Assembly: GCA_963799925.1 (NCBI GenBank)
Contig: CAWCYZ010000004.1
Location: 558,001 to 622,000 of the forward strand
Origin: DATBQN01 sp963799925
GTDB taxonomy: Bacteria > Acidobacteriota > Thermoanaerobaculia > Multivoradales > UBA5704
Length of the DNA: 64,000 nucleotides
Direction: 5' to 3'
A program made the translations under genes and the position numbers. The notes under the pieces were generated by a model. It did no database searches and was not told the DNA's origin. It saw only the letters and a program-made list of their open reading frames with translations. Positions 26,429-36,678 of this stretch are shown here, piece after piece (the stretch's first letter is position 1; every line of letters starts with the position of its first letter).

Positions 26429-26992
26429 ATGAACGACCCGAAGGAGCTGTTCCGCGACGTCGAGACCCACATGAAGCAGGCCCTGGACCGTCTGCACCAG
26501 GACTTGAAGCACCTGCGCACCGGCCGCGCCTCGCTGTCGCTGCTCGACGGCATCCACGCCGAGTACTACGGCAGCCCGACGCCGCTCAACCAGCTCGCCA
26601 ACCTCTCGGTGGCCGATGCCTCGATGATCATCGCCCAGCCCTACGATCCCAGCCAGATCGCGGCGATCGAGCGCGCCATCATGAAGTCCGACCTGGGGCT
26701 GAACCCCTCGTCCGACGGCAAGCTCATCCGCATCCCGGTGCCGCAGCTCACCGAGGAGCGCCGCCGGGAGATCGTCAAGAAGGCCCACGACGCGGCCGAG
26801 CACGCCAGGAACGCCGTCCGCCAGGCGCGGCGCGAGGGCAACGACAAGCTGAAGAAGATGGAGAAGGACAAGGAAGTCAGCCAGGACGACGAGCGCCGCG
26901 GCCTGGACGAGATCCAGAAGCTCCACGACCACTACATCGGCGACGTCAACGGCACGCTGGCGAAGAAGGAGCAGCAGATCCTCGAGGTGTGA
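26429..26992 (+). CDS. frr: Ribosome recycling factor
   Basis: Splits post-termination ribosomes together with EF-G. 187 residues, intact, typical length. LRTGRASLSLLDGI, YYGSPTPLNQLANLSV, IAQPYDPSQIAAIERAIMKSDLGLNPSSDGKLIRIPVPQLTEERRREIVKKA and KKMEKDKEVSQDDERRGLDEIQKLHDHYI are all diagnostic. GAGGAGAG stands before the ATG. Confidence 0.97.
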   Translation: MNDPKELFRDVETHMKQALDRLHQDLKHLRTGRASLSLLDGIHAEYYGSPTPLNQLANLSVADASMIIAQPYDPSQIAAIERAIMKSDLGLNPSSDGKLIRIPVPQLTEERRREIVKKAHDAAEHARNAVRQARREGNDKLKKMEKDKEVSQDDERRGLDEIQKLHDHYIGDVNGTLAKKEQQILEV

Positions 26993-27056
26993 GGCCGGCC
27001 TCGAGGAGCTTGGCCAGAGTCACGCCCGCCGCGGGGCTCCTCGCGAAACCCGTTCG

Positions 27057-27155
27057 TGGTAGGGGCGGAGCTTGCCTCCGCCCGCGGCCTTCCAAGGTCG
27101 CGGGACCGTTCGTAGCGCCGCCGGACCAGGGCGGAGACAAGCTCCGCCGCTACCA
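27057..27155. repeat. Long inverted repeat between frr and rlmB
   Basis: 27-base arms at 27057-27083 and 27129-27155 pair at 25 of 27 positions (TGGTAGGGGCGGAGCTTG... against its complement). Each arm also contains an inner GGCGGAG/CTCCGCC dyad. It is the same kind of element as the one at 1951-2017, with a different core. It fills most of the 194-bp gap before rlmB. Confidence 0.85.
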
Positions 27156-27186
27156 CAGGGTCCTTTGCAGGGGAAGACTCTCCCCC

Positions 27187-27906
27187 ATGTTCCTCTACGG
27201 CTACCATCCCATCCGCGAGGCCCTGCGCCACCGCCCGCACGAGGTGGCGCGGGTGCTGGTCGCCGCCGGGCGCGCCGGCCGCCGCCGCGAGGAGATCGCG
27301 GAGCTCTGCGCACGCCACGGCATCCCCTTTGAGGACCTCCCCGAGCGCGAGCTCGCCCGCGTCGCCGGCGCCGCCGGCGCCATCCACAACGGCTTCGCGG
27401 CCGAGATCGAGGAGCGGATCGCGACGGCGGCGGATGGGGCCGGCGGCGACCCGGACCTCCTGGTGCTCCTCGAGGACGTCCAGGACCCGCGCAACTTGGG
27501 AGCCCTCCTCCGCGTCTGCGAAGGCGCCGGGGTCGGCCGGGTGCTGATCCGCGACCGCGGCTCGGCGCCGCTCACGCCGACGGTCGCGAAGACCTCCGCC
27601 GGAGCCACCGAATGGCTCCCCGTCGAGCGCATCGTCAACGCCGCCGCCGAGCTCGAGCGCCTGAAGCAGCAGGGCTTCTGGATCTACGGCGCCGACGCCG
27701 AAGGCGACCCGCCCTGGGAGGTCGATCTGACCGGCAAGGTCGTCCTCTGCCTCGGCGGCGAGGAGAAGGGTCTGCGGTCGCTGACGCGTAAGGTCTGCGA
27801 CCGCCTGATCGGCTTACCCATGCGCGGGCGGGTGGGGTCGCTCAACGTGGCGACGGCGGCCGCGGCGCTGCTCTACGACGCCGTGCGGCAGCGCACGCGC
27901 GGCTGA
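27187..27906 (+). CDS. rlmB: 23S rRNA 2'-O-methyltransferase, TrmH/RlmB family
   Basis: A SPOUT-class ribose methyltransferase of 239 residues. The N-terminal substrate-binding domain (FLYGYHPIREALRHRPHEVARVLV) is followed by the SPOUT domain with its three TrmH motifs: LLEDVQDPRNLGALLRVCEGAGV (motif 1, Asn and Arg), VVLCLGGEEKGLRSLTRKVCD (motif 2) and LPMRGRVGSLNVATAAAALLYD (motif 3, Ser/Asn and knot). RlmB would modify the 23S G2251-equivalent; a related TrmH-type target cannot be excluded. The frame extends upstream to 26989, but the ATG at 27187 matches the family start. Confidence 0.9.
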   Translation: MFLYGYHPIREALRHRPHEVARVLVAAGRAGRRREEIAELCARHGIPFEDLPERELARVAGAAGAIHNGFAAEIEERIATAADGAGGDPDLLVLLEDVQDPRNLGALLRVCEGAGVGRVLIRDRGSAPLTPTVAKTSAGATEWLPVERIVNAAAELERLKQQGFWIYGADAEGDPPWEVDLTGKVVLCLGGEEKGLRSLTRKVCDRLIGLPMRGRVGSLNVATAAAALLYDAVRQRTRG

Positions 27907-27927
27907 GCGAACCGGCCGCCCCCGGCA

Positions 27928-28489
27928 TCACTCGGAGGCGAACACTCCCATCTCGCGCAGCTTGCGCAGCAGCGTCGTCTTCATGCCGGGCTCTTGGAGC
28001 TCGACGACCGTCTCGGTGAGCGGCGTTACGTCCTTGCCTCCGGCGGCGAGGACCCGGCCCGCCGTCTCGCGGTCCGGGCAGTGCAGGAGGACCGCCGGCC
28101 GGAGCGTGATCCGGCGAGTCTGCGAGAACCACCCGGCGACCTCCCGGAGGACGTTGTCCGGCACCCGCTTGGACGCCATCTGGCGCAGGGTCGCGATCGC
28201 CCGCTCGGCCGTCAACCCGCTCGCCGCCGCCGCCAGGACCGAGCGCCGGGTGATCCGGAAGAGCGTGCCGAGTCCGGTGCCGCGACGCTCCGCGAAGCGG
28301 GCGAAGGCGGCCTCGGCGGTCACCGAGGGAGTGAGAAAGACCACCTCGAAATTTGGCTGCACGACGATCTCGGCGGCGGGTTCCTCGTCGAGCTCGAAAT
28401 CGTCTGCCGCGCCGCTCGCAGCGATGGCGCAGGAAGTCGGCGAGGTCGAAGAAGACGCCCGGCGCGAGGTCCGTGAAGGCGGCGACCAC
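27928..28489 (-). pseudogene. Remnant of an XPB/Ssl2-like helicase-associated domain protein
   Basis: About 185 codons across one break. FTDLAPGVFFDLADFLRHRCERRGRRF lies in one frame. After removal of one T near 28405 it continues as ELDEEPAAEIVVQPNFEVVFLTPSVTAEAAFARFAERRG...LFRITRRSVLAAAASGL...PDNVLREVAGWFSQTRRI. This resembles the domain found at the N-terminal side of XPB/Ssl2-type helicases and in related bacterial proteins (IVQPDFEV...YRLT..S...A...G...L). An in-frame TGA lies a few codons before 28489, and the previous gene ends 45 bp upstream. Any longer N-terminal region is therefore gone. It is probably a truncated relic, though a short stand-alone domain protein is possible. Confidence 0.5.
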
Positions 28490-28533
28490 TTCCTCGGCCT
28501 CGCCGTCGTTTCAGTCTCGCCGGCCGCCTCGCC

Positions 28534-30057
28534 TCAGCCGCAGGCCGGCACCGCCTCGATCGCCGGCTTGCTCGGGCCGGGGCCGGGGAGGGTGTTGTCG
28601 ATGTAGCCGATGAGGAAGAGGATGAAGTTGGGGTTGTAGATGTCGTTGTGGCCGCTGATGAGGTTGCCGGGAGCGCTCGCCACGATGTACGGCACGTGCG
28701 GGTTGTCGGCGCCGATCGGCTGCAGGGTCACGTCCGCGGTCAGGGCGCGGACGCTCCCGGCGCCCGCCGTCAAGGCGGCGGGATCCAGGCTGCGTCCCGG
28801 CGTCGCGAGGCCGGCGCGGACGGCGGGCGTCTGCTTGTAGACCGGATAGGCGCAGTCGCACTGGTCGCGCACGAGGTTCTTCTTGCGCTCCTCGAGGAGG
28901 TCGCAGCGGCGCAGAGCCTCCTCGTTGGTGAGCGCATTCGCGGCGACGGGCGTCTCCGCCTTGCCGTGGAAGATCAGCCGGTGGGTCGTGTAGGGCGCGT
29001 AGTGACCGAGCCCGGTGATCTCGGCCGCCCCGTGGGACCACGCGCCGGGGTGCCAGATCAGCCAGAGCGCCCGGCCGAGCGGGAAGGCGACGCCCACCGC
29101 CGCGTCGGCGGTCGAGGCCACGGTGAGGAGAACCGGCCGCTGCTCGGGTGAGTAGGAGCCCGCCGCCGCGACGTCCTCGGCGAAGTACCGGTATCGCTTC
29201 GCCTCGAACGCCGGATTGACCAGGACGACGAGGTCCCCGATGCCGCTCCGCACCGGCTTCGCGCCGCCCGGGCAGGCCGGATAGCCGACGCCGTGGACGC
29301 CGGCGTACTCCGACACCTCGAGGCTCTCGACCGCCGAGTAGACCAGGGCGCCGCCGAAGCTGTGCCCCACCGTCACCATGTTCACGTAGCGCTCGCCGCC
29401 CGACGCATCGCGCACCTCGCGGTCGAGGTCGCGCTGCATCTGGCCGAGCTCGAGGAGAAGATCTCTCCCGCCCAGCGAGCCGACGTGCTGCGCCGCGGCC
29501 TTGCGGTTGTAGAAGGTGAGCGCGGAGAGGTGGTGCGCGGACTCGCCGCGCCAGCCGATATAGATCCCGAAGACCGGCCCCTTGTTGGCGCGGTCGCCCT
29601 TGCGCGCCACCAGCCCTTCCATCACCCGCCGGTAGCAGGAGAGGTTCTCGTCGCAGACCTTCGCCCGATGATGCCAGCCGTGCACGAAGGTGACGACGAC
29701 GGCGCCCGGGCTCGCGGCCGAGGCCGCCTCGCCGCCGCGGGCGACGCGCCTCAGCTCGCGAAAGACCTCGTCGCGCTGGCGGATGTCCTTGACGTGGCCG
29801 TCGTCGCTCAGCTCGATGACGCCGATGGTGAAGACCTCGCCGTCCGGGGTGTGAAACTTCTCGATCGAGCGGTCGCGGAAGAGCCGCTCGGCGCATCCGC
29901 GCGAGCCATTGCCGTCGTCGACGTCACGGCGCTGTTCGAGGTCGGAGACGAGGATCGGCGGGATCGGCGCGGCGGTCTTCCGGTACTGCTGGTGCGACGC
30001 GCACGCGGCGAGGATGAGGAGTGAGATCCCGGCGAGGCTCGGGCGGCGGATCGGCAT
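28534..30057 (-). CDS. Lipoprotein with alpha/beta-hydrolase fold
   Basis: 507 residues. The signal peptide ends in the lipobox LILAACAS, so it is a membrane-anchored lipoprotein. VVVTFVHGWHHRAKVCDEN supplies the oxyanion HG turn and VTVGHSFGGALVYSAVE the nucleophile elbow (GHSFG). Later His residues (ITGLGHYAPYTTHRL; SGHNDIYNP) are candidates for the catalytic His. It resembles outer-membrane esterase/lipase-like proteins rather than a classic lipase, and the substrate is unknown. It lies 102 bp downstream of the six-haem cytochrome on the same strand. No frame break. Confidence 0.8.
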   Translation of the reverse strand: MPIRRPSLAGISLLILAACASHQQYRKTAAPIPPILVSDLEQRRDVDDGNGSRGCAERLFRDRSIEKFHTPDGEVFTIGVIELSDDGHVKDIRQRDEVFRELRRVARGGEAASAASPGAVVVTFVHGWHHRAKVCDENLSCYRRVMEGLVARKGDRANKGPVFGIYIGWRGESAHHLSALTFYNRKAAAQHVGSLGGRDLLLELGQMQRDLDREVRDASGGERYVNMVTVGHSFGGALVYSAVESLEVSEYAGVHGVGYPACPGGAKPVRSGIGDLVVLVNPAFEAKRYRYFAEDVAAAGSYSPEQRPVLLTVASTADAAVGVAFPLGRALWLIWHPGAWSHGAAEITGLGHYAPYTTHRLIFHGKAETPVAANALTNEEALRRCDLLEERKKNLVRDQCDCAYPVYKQTPAVRAGLATPGRSLDPAALTAGAGSVRALTADVTLQPIGADNPHVPYIVASAPGNLISGHNDIYNPNFILFLIGYIDNTLPGPGPSKPAIEAVPACG

Positions 30058-30159
30058 GACGTCTCCTTGGCTGCGTGACCAGGCGGCAGATTAGCCACTC
30101 TTCGGAGAGGCGGTCAAGGATATGCGCGTGGAGAGATGGGCCTCCGGATCGCGCTCGCC

Positions 30160-33086
30160 CTACTCCCCCGTCCCTTGCGCCACCAGCAGCTTCCACCCCG
30201 GAAACGGCGTCTTCGTGGTGTCGAGGCCCGAGGTCACGTAGTAGAGCCGCTCGGTCGCCGGGCCCTTCGGCGCCTGCTCGAAGCGCTGCCGCAGGTAGTA
30301 GGGCGGGATCGCCTGGTAATAGAGCTGCGCCGTGACGGTCACGCTCGCCGGGCGTCGTTCCGGCGGGGACGGGGACGGCGTAGCGGACGACGCTCTCGCC
30401 GCGGGCTCCGAGGGGATCGGCGTAATGCGGGTCGTCGCCGGTGCGCTGGGGCCAGGTGGCCTCGAGGGGGCGGCCGTTGAGCTGCGCCAGGTCGGGGCCG
30501 GACTTGCGCCAGCCTCGCGGCAGGATGCGGTTGTCCTTGAAGTGGTCGTCCTGGCGCACGAAGCTGGTGGTGAAGTCGCCGTTGGCGTTTTTCAGCAGCT
30601 CTTCGTAGATCTCGACCTGGTCGGAGCGGGTGATGGGCGCGCCGGGCGACCAGTAGTGGGGCTGGAAGGCGTGGCCGCCGGGGCCGGCGGAGCCGTTCTT
30701 CTCCGAGGGGAGGACGCGGCCGTTCATGTCGACCAGGGCGCCGATCGAGCTCGTCCGCCCGGACTCGAAGAGCACGTTCCCGGTCGCCCGATCGCGCACC
30801 GCGAAATCGAGGAAGGCGCGGCGGAAGCTCACGCCGCTCGGGAAGCGGTGGCCGGTGAGGTTGGTCACCGTGACGTCGGCCGTCAACGTCGTCGTGCCGC
30901 CGCTTCCTGAGACGGCCGGGCTGCCGACCTCGACCGTCGCCGTCTCCTTCGCCGCCTGCTCGAGGAAGCTCCGCATGGCGAAGGGGATGCCGCTCTGCGG
31001 CTCCTTGCCGCTGCAGCCGCTCGCCATGTAGTCGCAGGTGCGGACGCCGAGCGGGTCGTTCCACTGCGCGAAGAGGGCGAGGAGGTAGACGTTCAGCCCC
31101 TGGAGCTGGTGGCGCGCGTAGCCGCTCGCGCGCAGGGGGACGGCGAGGTCGGCGTTCGCCGCGCGGTGGTCGGCCGCCGGGTACTTGTCGTCCTCGACGG
31201 CGGCGATCTGCGTCTGGATCGTGGCGCCGTGGAGCGCCCCCTTCATGTGGCAGTCCTGGCAGCTCTGCGCGGCGGGATGGCGGACGGGATCGATCTCGTT
31301 CTCGAAGGCGCTGTTCAGCCATTCGAGATAGGTCGCCTGCTCGAAGGAGGTGTCGTGGCCGCCGGCCGGCGCGACGGCGGTCTTCGCGACGCTCTCCGCC
31401 GTCTTCGTGCCCGTCGCGAGCTGCGACCCCGGGGCGTCGAGGACCGGCAGCTCGATCACGTGGCAGGTGCCGCAGAGGCGCGGATTCAAGACGTAGGTGT
31501 CGTGCACCGGCTTGACGCCGAGCGAGTTGCTCATCGGCACGGTGATCGGCTTCTCGAACGGCCCGGACATCTCGGCGGCCGGCGTGTAGCGGAAGCGGCC
31601 GGTCGAGTGCTCGGTGATGAAGCGCATGACGCTCTCGCCCTCGGTCGACGCCACGTGGTGGCAGACGGCGCAGCTGACGCCGTCGCGGGCCAGGGCGCCG
31701 TACTCGAAGCGGGGATCGTGGAGGTTCTTGACGTCGACGATCGCCGGCGTGAAGCGCTCCTTGCCGCCGCTGTCGAGCGCGAGCTGCCGCTCGCCCATCG
31801 CGCCGTGGCAGCTGAAGCAGAGATCGACGACCGGGCCTTCCTGGTCGGGGCGGTCCTTCGCCGAGGTAGGCGATCTCGCTCTCGAGCTGGGCATGGAAGA
31901 TCGGATCGCGGCCGGCGAGCCCCATCGGCGACCAGCGCCACTCGCCGTAGGGGGAGACGTTGACGAGAGGCTTCGACGGCAGGCTGGTGTCGGCCCACAG
32001 CATGACGTTGCCGTAGCGGTTGCCGCTGTGGCAGCCGAAGCACTGGTCGGAGGTGACGAAGCGCTGCGGCTTCCCCGCCGGGGAGACCACGTGGTCGTAG
32101 TTCTCGCCCGGGAACGGGTGCGGCGCCGGAGCGACGCCGGTGTCGCCGAAGAACGCGGTCCAATCCGCGCTCGCCGCGGGCGCCGGGGCGGCGAGGCGCG
32201 GCATGAGCCGCGCGAAGACCCGCGGATGGGTCGACTCGAGCTCCTCGAGAGCCGTCGGGTGGCCGGGGACGAGCGGCAGGAGCGGGGCGCCCTCCTCGCG
32301 GGTGGCGGCGCGCGCGTGCGCGGCGACCGTGGGCGGCACCAGCGGGTCGTTCCAGAACCACGAGAGGTCGTCGCGGAAGGTGAGCGGCTGGCCCGGCAGC
32401 CCCTGGAGGTTGGTCGTCGAGGAGAAGGTCATCTCCTTCTCGGCCGAGGCGTGGCAGCGCAGGCAGTAGAGGCCGAAGCCGGAGTTGAAGACGGCGAAGG
32501 GCGGCGCGTAGCTGTCGGGGGGCATCCCCTTGAACGCCTCCGCCCAGTACCAGCCGTCGGCCGCCCCCTGGCGGTCGCGGATCATCACCGTCCAGTCGTA
32601 GTGGTCGAAGAAGTAGGCGCGGATCTGCTCCGGCGTCCAGCCGGCGTACTGGCCGGCCGGCGGCGTGTCGAACTGCTCCTTGACGATCGTCGCGCCGTCC
32701 GGCACCTCGCCCTGCCGCCCGCCGACGAGCCAGCGCGCGAAGGACGGCGAGTACCAGATGCGGACGACCGGATGGGTGCCGTAGTACGTGCCGTCGAGGT
32801 AGGGGCCGGTGTCGCGGAGCGTCTTGTCCTCGCACCAGCCGAGCCGCTCGTAGCGGTCGCCGGTGAGGAACTTCGAGAGGAGGTCCTGGAAGGCGGCGGG
32901 GTCGCCGTCCTTGGAGAAGCGGCTGGGGAGGGGGAGGCCCGATTCGCGCGCCGCGAGGCAGGGGAGCGCCGCTGTGTGGGCCGGCGCCGGCGCCGGGGCG
33001 CCGGCGGCCCGCCCGGCGCCGAGCGCGGTCAGCGCGAACCATGCGATGAGGACGACCGGGGGCAACGAGCGAACATGCCGGCGCAT
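30160..33086 (-). CDS. Secreted six-haem c-type cytochrome (two frameshifts)
   Basis: A protein of about 975 residues. Signal peptide (VVLIAWFALTALGAGRAAGA). Six CxxCH haem sites in order: CLRCH, CFGCH, CFSCH, CAVCH, CGTCH and CQDCH. The C-terminal third (TTTLTADVTVTNLTGHRFPSGVSFRRAFLDFAVRD...) has a beta-sandwich look, often seen after multihaem domains. The frame changes near 31860 (one extra C in a C run restores GEGPPDQEGPVVDLCFSCH) and near 30350 (into VTVTAQLYYQAIPPYYLRQRF). A periplasmic or surface electron-transfer role is likely; the partner is unknown. It is the second haem-protein locus of the window, after the porin-cytochrome operon. Confidence 0.85.
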
Positions 33087-33277
33087 GATCCCTCCGCAGG
33101 ATGTTTCGATAGCTCTCAGGGTAACCGCGGAGAGGATAACACGCCGTCGACTCCGTCATCGTGCCGCGTCCAAGCCCCCTCCGGCGGCCGTCCGGACCGG
33201 CCGCCTATGCGGCGCCGCGGAATTGATGTACGTTCTGCCAAATCGCGGGTTCAGAGCCGTCTGCGGAAGGGGATCCG

Positions 33278-34526
33278 ATGCCACACCTGGCGCTCGACAC
33301 GGGGAACACCGGCTTCATGCTGCTGTGCAGCAGCCTCGTCATGCTGATGACGCCCGGCCTCGCGTTCTTCTACGGCGGCCTGGTCGGCCGCAAGAACGTC
33401 CTCGCCATCATGATCCAGAGCTTCGTCTCGATGGGCTGGACGACGGTGCTGTGGTGGGTGTGCGGCTTCTCGATGTGCTTCAGCGGCGATCTGAAGAGCG
33501 GCACCGACCTCGGCGGCTTGATCGGCAACTTCCACTGGGCGTTCCTGCGCGGCATCACCCTCGACACGCCCGTCGCTGATCAATCCGACCATCCCGATGT
33601 TCGTCTTCTGCGCCTACCAGATGATGTTCGCGATCATCACGCCGGCGCTCATCACCGGCGCCTTCACCAACCGGGTGACGTTCAAGGCCTACATGCTCTT
33701 CCTGACCGGCTGGCTGCTCTTCGTCTACTTCCCGTTCGTCCACATGGTCTGGGGCGGCGGGCTGTTGGCGCGCTGGGGAGTCCTCGACTTCGCCGGCGGC
33801 ATCGTGGTCCACAACATCGCGGGCATCGCGGCGCTGGCGTCGGTCCTCTTCGTCGGCAAGCGCCGGGTGGAGGACCGCGAGCCGCACTCCATCCCGCTCG
33901 TCGCGCTCGGCACCGGCCTGCTCTGGTTCGGCTGGTACGGCTTCAACGCCGGCAGCGAGTTCCGCGTCGATTCGGTCACCGCGGTCGCCTTCCTCAACAC
34001 CGACCTCGCCGCCAGCTTCGCGGCGATCGCCTGGCTCGGCATCGACTGGCTGACCGGCAAGCGGCCCCGCTTCCTCGGCCTGCTGACCGGCGCCGTGGCC
34101 GGCCTCGCCACCATCACCCCCGCCGCCGGCTACGTCTCGCCGGCGACCGCCTGCCTGATCGGGCTCATCGCCGGCGGCGTCTGCTTCTACGCCGTGGCGC
34201 TCAAGAACAGGCTGGGCTGGGACGACGCGCTGGACGTCTGGGGCGTGCACGGCGTCGGCGGCTTCCTGGGCATCGTCCTCTGCGGCATCTTCGCGACCAC
34301 CGCCTTCAATCCGGCGGGCGTCGACGGGCTGCTGCGCGGCAACCCGCGCTTCTTCCTCGTCGAGCTCGGCGCGGTGGCGATCTCGTCGCTCTGGGCGTTC
34401 GCCTTCACGCTGGGGATGCTCTGGCTGATCGACCGGATCACGCCGGTCAAGGTCGGCGCCGAGGACGAGGCCGCGGGGCTCGACAGCGCCCTCCACGGCG
34501 AGATCGCCTACCCGACGCCGCTCTGA
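33278..34526 (+). CDS. amt: Ammonium transporter (one frameshift)
   Basis: An inner-membrane ammonium channel of the Amt/Mep/Rh family, ~415 residues when joined. Signatures: NTGFMLLCSSLVMLMTPGLAFFYGGLVGRKNVL at the N-terminus, TPALITGAFTNRVTFKAYMLF, DFAGGIVVHNIAGIAALAS (first pore His region), LLWFGWYGFNAGSE, and DDALDVWGVHGVGGFLGIVLCG (second pore His). The break near 33572 is cured by removing one C: DTPSLINPTIPMFVFCAYQMMFA. No glnK/PII gene follows; the next gene is on the opposite strand. Confidence 0.95.
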
Positions 34527-34661
34527 GCCGGCGCGGCCGCTGGAGCTCCGGTTCGCTCGCGGGCGCGGGAGATCTCGGGACTCCGGGGCGCCGAGATCTC
34601 CCGCGCGGACAGAAGCTGACCAGTTATAGAGAGGCTACTCACTACCGCGGCGAGCCGGAGA

Positions 34662-36092
34662 TCAGTAGCAGTGCGCCGGGCACCAGTTGATCGTCTCCGT
34701 CAGGTGCGTCTTGTAGGCCGTCGCATCCGAGGAGCCGAAGTCGGCGCCGCCCCAGACGTCGTAGGTGCCGGAAGGCGAGGTCGTGCTCGAGGCGCCGGGG
34801 TAAGGGATGAAGTTCTGCAGGGGCGCCCAAGATTGGCCGACGTTCTGCACCTTGTCGAAGACCTCGGTGGTGATGTCGCAGCGGTTGTCGCTGCAGTCGT
34901 CGGAGCCGTAGAAGCCGCCGCTGTTGCAGGCGCTCTGGGTGGGGTACATGGCGTGCTTGCCCTCCGCGCACCAGACCTGCGGGATGGCGGTGGTGCCGAA
35001 ATTCCCCTGAGAACGGAAAGAGAGGCCGTCATGGGCGGACATGGCCTCCTTGATCAAGCGCCACTGATTGGGGTCGTTCTGCGCCGTAGCCCAGTCGACT
35101 CCCCAGTCCGCCCCGCTGTCGGTGTCCTTCCGCGCCACCAGAACGGAGTACATCTCGCTGTCGCCGCGGTGTTCAGTACTCAAGCCGAAGTACCCCCCGA
35201 CGTCATCCCCGAGATCCCAGTTCCAGGCCACGCCGTAACGGATCTCGATGCACTGGAAGGGCTCGGTGCAGTCGACGCCGTTGCCCGGGTTGTACGGGTA
35301 GGCGACGAACGGAATCCTGCCGTTCGAGGAGTCGCTGTAGCCAGGAACGCTGAGCCCGTAGAGCTGGCGCCGGTCGGCGTAGGCAAGCCCCCGGTAGGTC
35401 CCGCAGTGCAGGTTCAGGACTGGGAAGAAGCGCTTCGCCAGCTCGAGCTCCAGCGAGTCCGGGATGCCGTCGCCGTCGGCGTCGGCCGGCCTGTAGACCG
35501 TCACCATCTCGGTGAGCGGATTGCCGTCCGGCCAGGCGTCGTAGCAGGTACCGTTATAAAGGTAAGAACGAGCGGTGACTGCGCGCTGCACTGTGCCGCA
35601 CTGGCCGTGGCCATCCCACGTCCGGCACTGGTAGGCATAGCCGTCGTAGGGCAGATAGTAGGACTCGGCGCCGGTGCAGTGCGGCCCCGAGAAGTGGCTG
35701 ATGTAGGCCACCTGCGCCAGGTTGCAGCTCGCCTCCGCGCAAGGATCTGTCGTCGGGCGGTAGACGGTGACGAAGTGGTCGAGCGGGTTGCCGGCGGGCC
35801 AGGCGTCAGCGTGGCAGCCCGAGCTGTCGCGGTACGAGCGGTTGCTAACCGTGTGCTGGACGGTGCCGCATTGGCCGCTGCCGTCCCACGTCCGGCACTG
35901 ATAGGCGTTGCCATCGTACGGCAGGTAGTAGGACTCAGTGCCGGTGCAGTCGGGGCCGCTGAAGTGGCTGATGTAGGCTCCCTGCGCCGGCACGCAGCTC
36001 GCCTCGCCGCAGGTGACGGCATGGGCAGTGGCAGCGCTCGATGCCAGAAAGACCCCGAGCAAGAGGATTCTGATGCTTTGCGGGACGTTCAT
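34662..36092 (-). CDS. Secreted protein: two Cys-rich repeats plus VPS62-like domain
   Basis: 476 residues. The signal peptide ends near AHA. Two ~85-residue repeats follow (residues ~28-112 and ~117-200), sharing AYISHFSGP-C-TG-ESYYLPYDG-AYQCRTWDG-GQCGTVQ, each with about six Cys. A calcium-loop-like DADGDGIPDSLELELAKRF connects to a ~260-residue domain (FFPVLNLHCGTYRG..., IEIRYGVAWNWDLGDD, HRGDSEMYSVLVARK, GKHAMYPTQSACNSGG, DVWGGADFGSSDATAYKTHL). That domain looks like the VPS62-type domain of secreted bacterial and fungal proteins. It is probably extracellular, perhaps surface or carbohydrate binding. Its base composition is less G+C-rich than its neighbours, suggesting acquisition. Confidence 0.7.
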   Translation of the reverse strand: MNVPQSIRILLLGVFLASSAATAHAVTCGEASCVPAQGAYISHFSGPDCTGTESYYLPYDGNAYQCRTWDGSGQCGTVQHTVSNRSYRDSSGCHADAWPAGNPLDHFVTVYRPTTDPCAEASCNLAQVAYISHFSGPHCTGAESYYLPYDGYAYQCRTWDGHGQCGTVQRAVTARSYLYNGTCYDAWPDGNPLTEMVTVYRPADADGDGIPDSLELELAKRFFPVLNLHCGTYRGLAYADRRQLYGLSVPGYSDSSNGRIPFVAYPYNPGNGVDCTEPFQCIEIRYGVAWNWDLGDDVGGYFGLSTEHRGDSEMYSVLVARKDTDSGADWGVDWATAQNDPNQWRLIKEAMSAHDGLSFRSQGNFGTTAIPQVWCAEGKHAMYPTQSACNSGGFYGSDDCSDNRCDITTEVFDKVQNVGQSWAPLQNFIPYPGASSTTSPSGTYDVWGGADFGSSDATAYKTHLTETINWCPAHCY

Positions 36093-36678
36093 TCTCTTCC
36101 CCTTCGATGCAGTGGCGGAGGAGCTGGAGGCGCATCCGCCATTTTCTGTGATCTACCCGTTGAGAACAGCACTCCGCGGCTGTCCTCCTCTGTGAAGGCG
36201 CTGTCGGGGGCCTTCGTAGGGCCGTGCGAGGGGATCGCCGACGAGGTGCTCACTAACCGCGACTGCCGGCGTCCGGTGCAAGCAACCTTTCAGCGTAGCG
36301 CTGAATTCCTGGTTTCGAAACATCGTTGCAGTCACTTCCAGCTGAGTGTTCAAGCCACCGGCCGCGGCGCGAGGCCCCCGAATAATCGTTTACAGAGCAA
36401 CTTGTCTATTGAGCGCACCTTGATAGGTGGATCGGAGAGCACTGACGCGCGGAGGGGTAGTAGCCGTGGCCTGCCGGCCTTACTCTACCCGGGTCCCAAG
36501 ATCTGCGAGCCATACACCCGTGCGTCAACAAACTGCTTCATCTCGGCAGTGCAAGAGACGAAGTGTGTAGAGTCGGCTCGGCAAGGACGGTCTGGGTCGG
36601 CATACGGGTCTTCCACTCCGGTCGTGGCGCGGCTACCACCGGAGCTCGAACACGCTCTTCCCAGCCAAGGAGAAACCT
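36093..36678. other. Intergenic region of lower G+C content, no gene assigned
   Basis: 586 bp upstream of the peptide gene, visibly richer in A and T than most of the window (for example around 36385-36430). Open frames here lack ribosome binding sites and family resemblance. The promoter of the peptide/ATP-grasp pair should lie here; a TTGTCT near 36402 has no convincing -10 partner. Confidence 0.5.
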
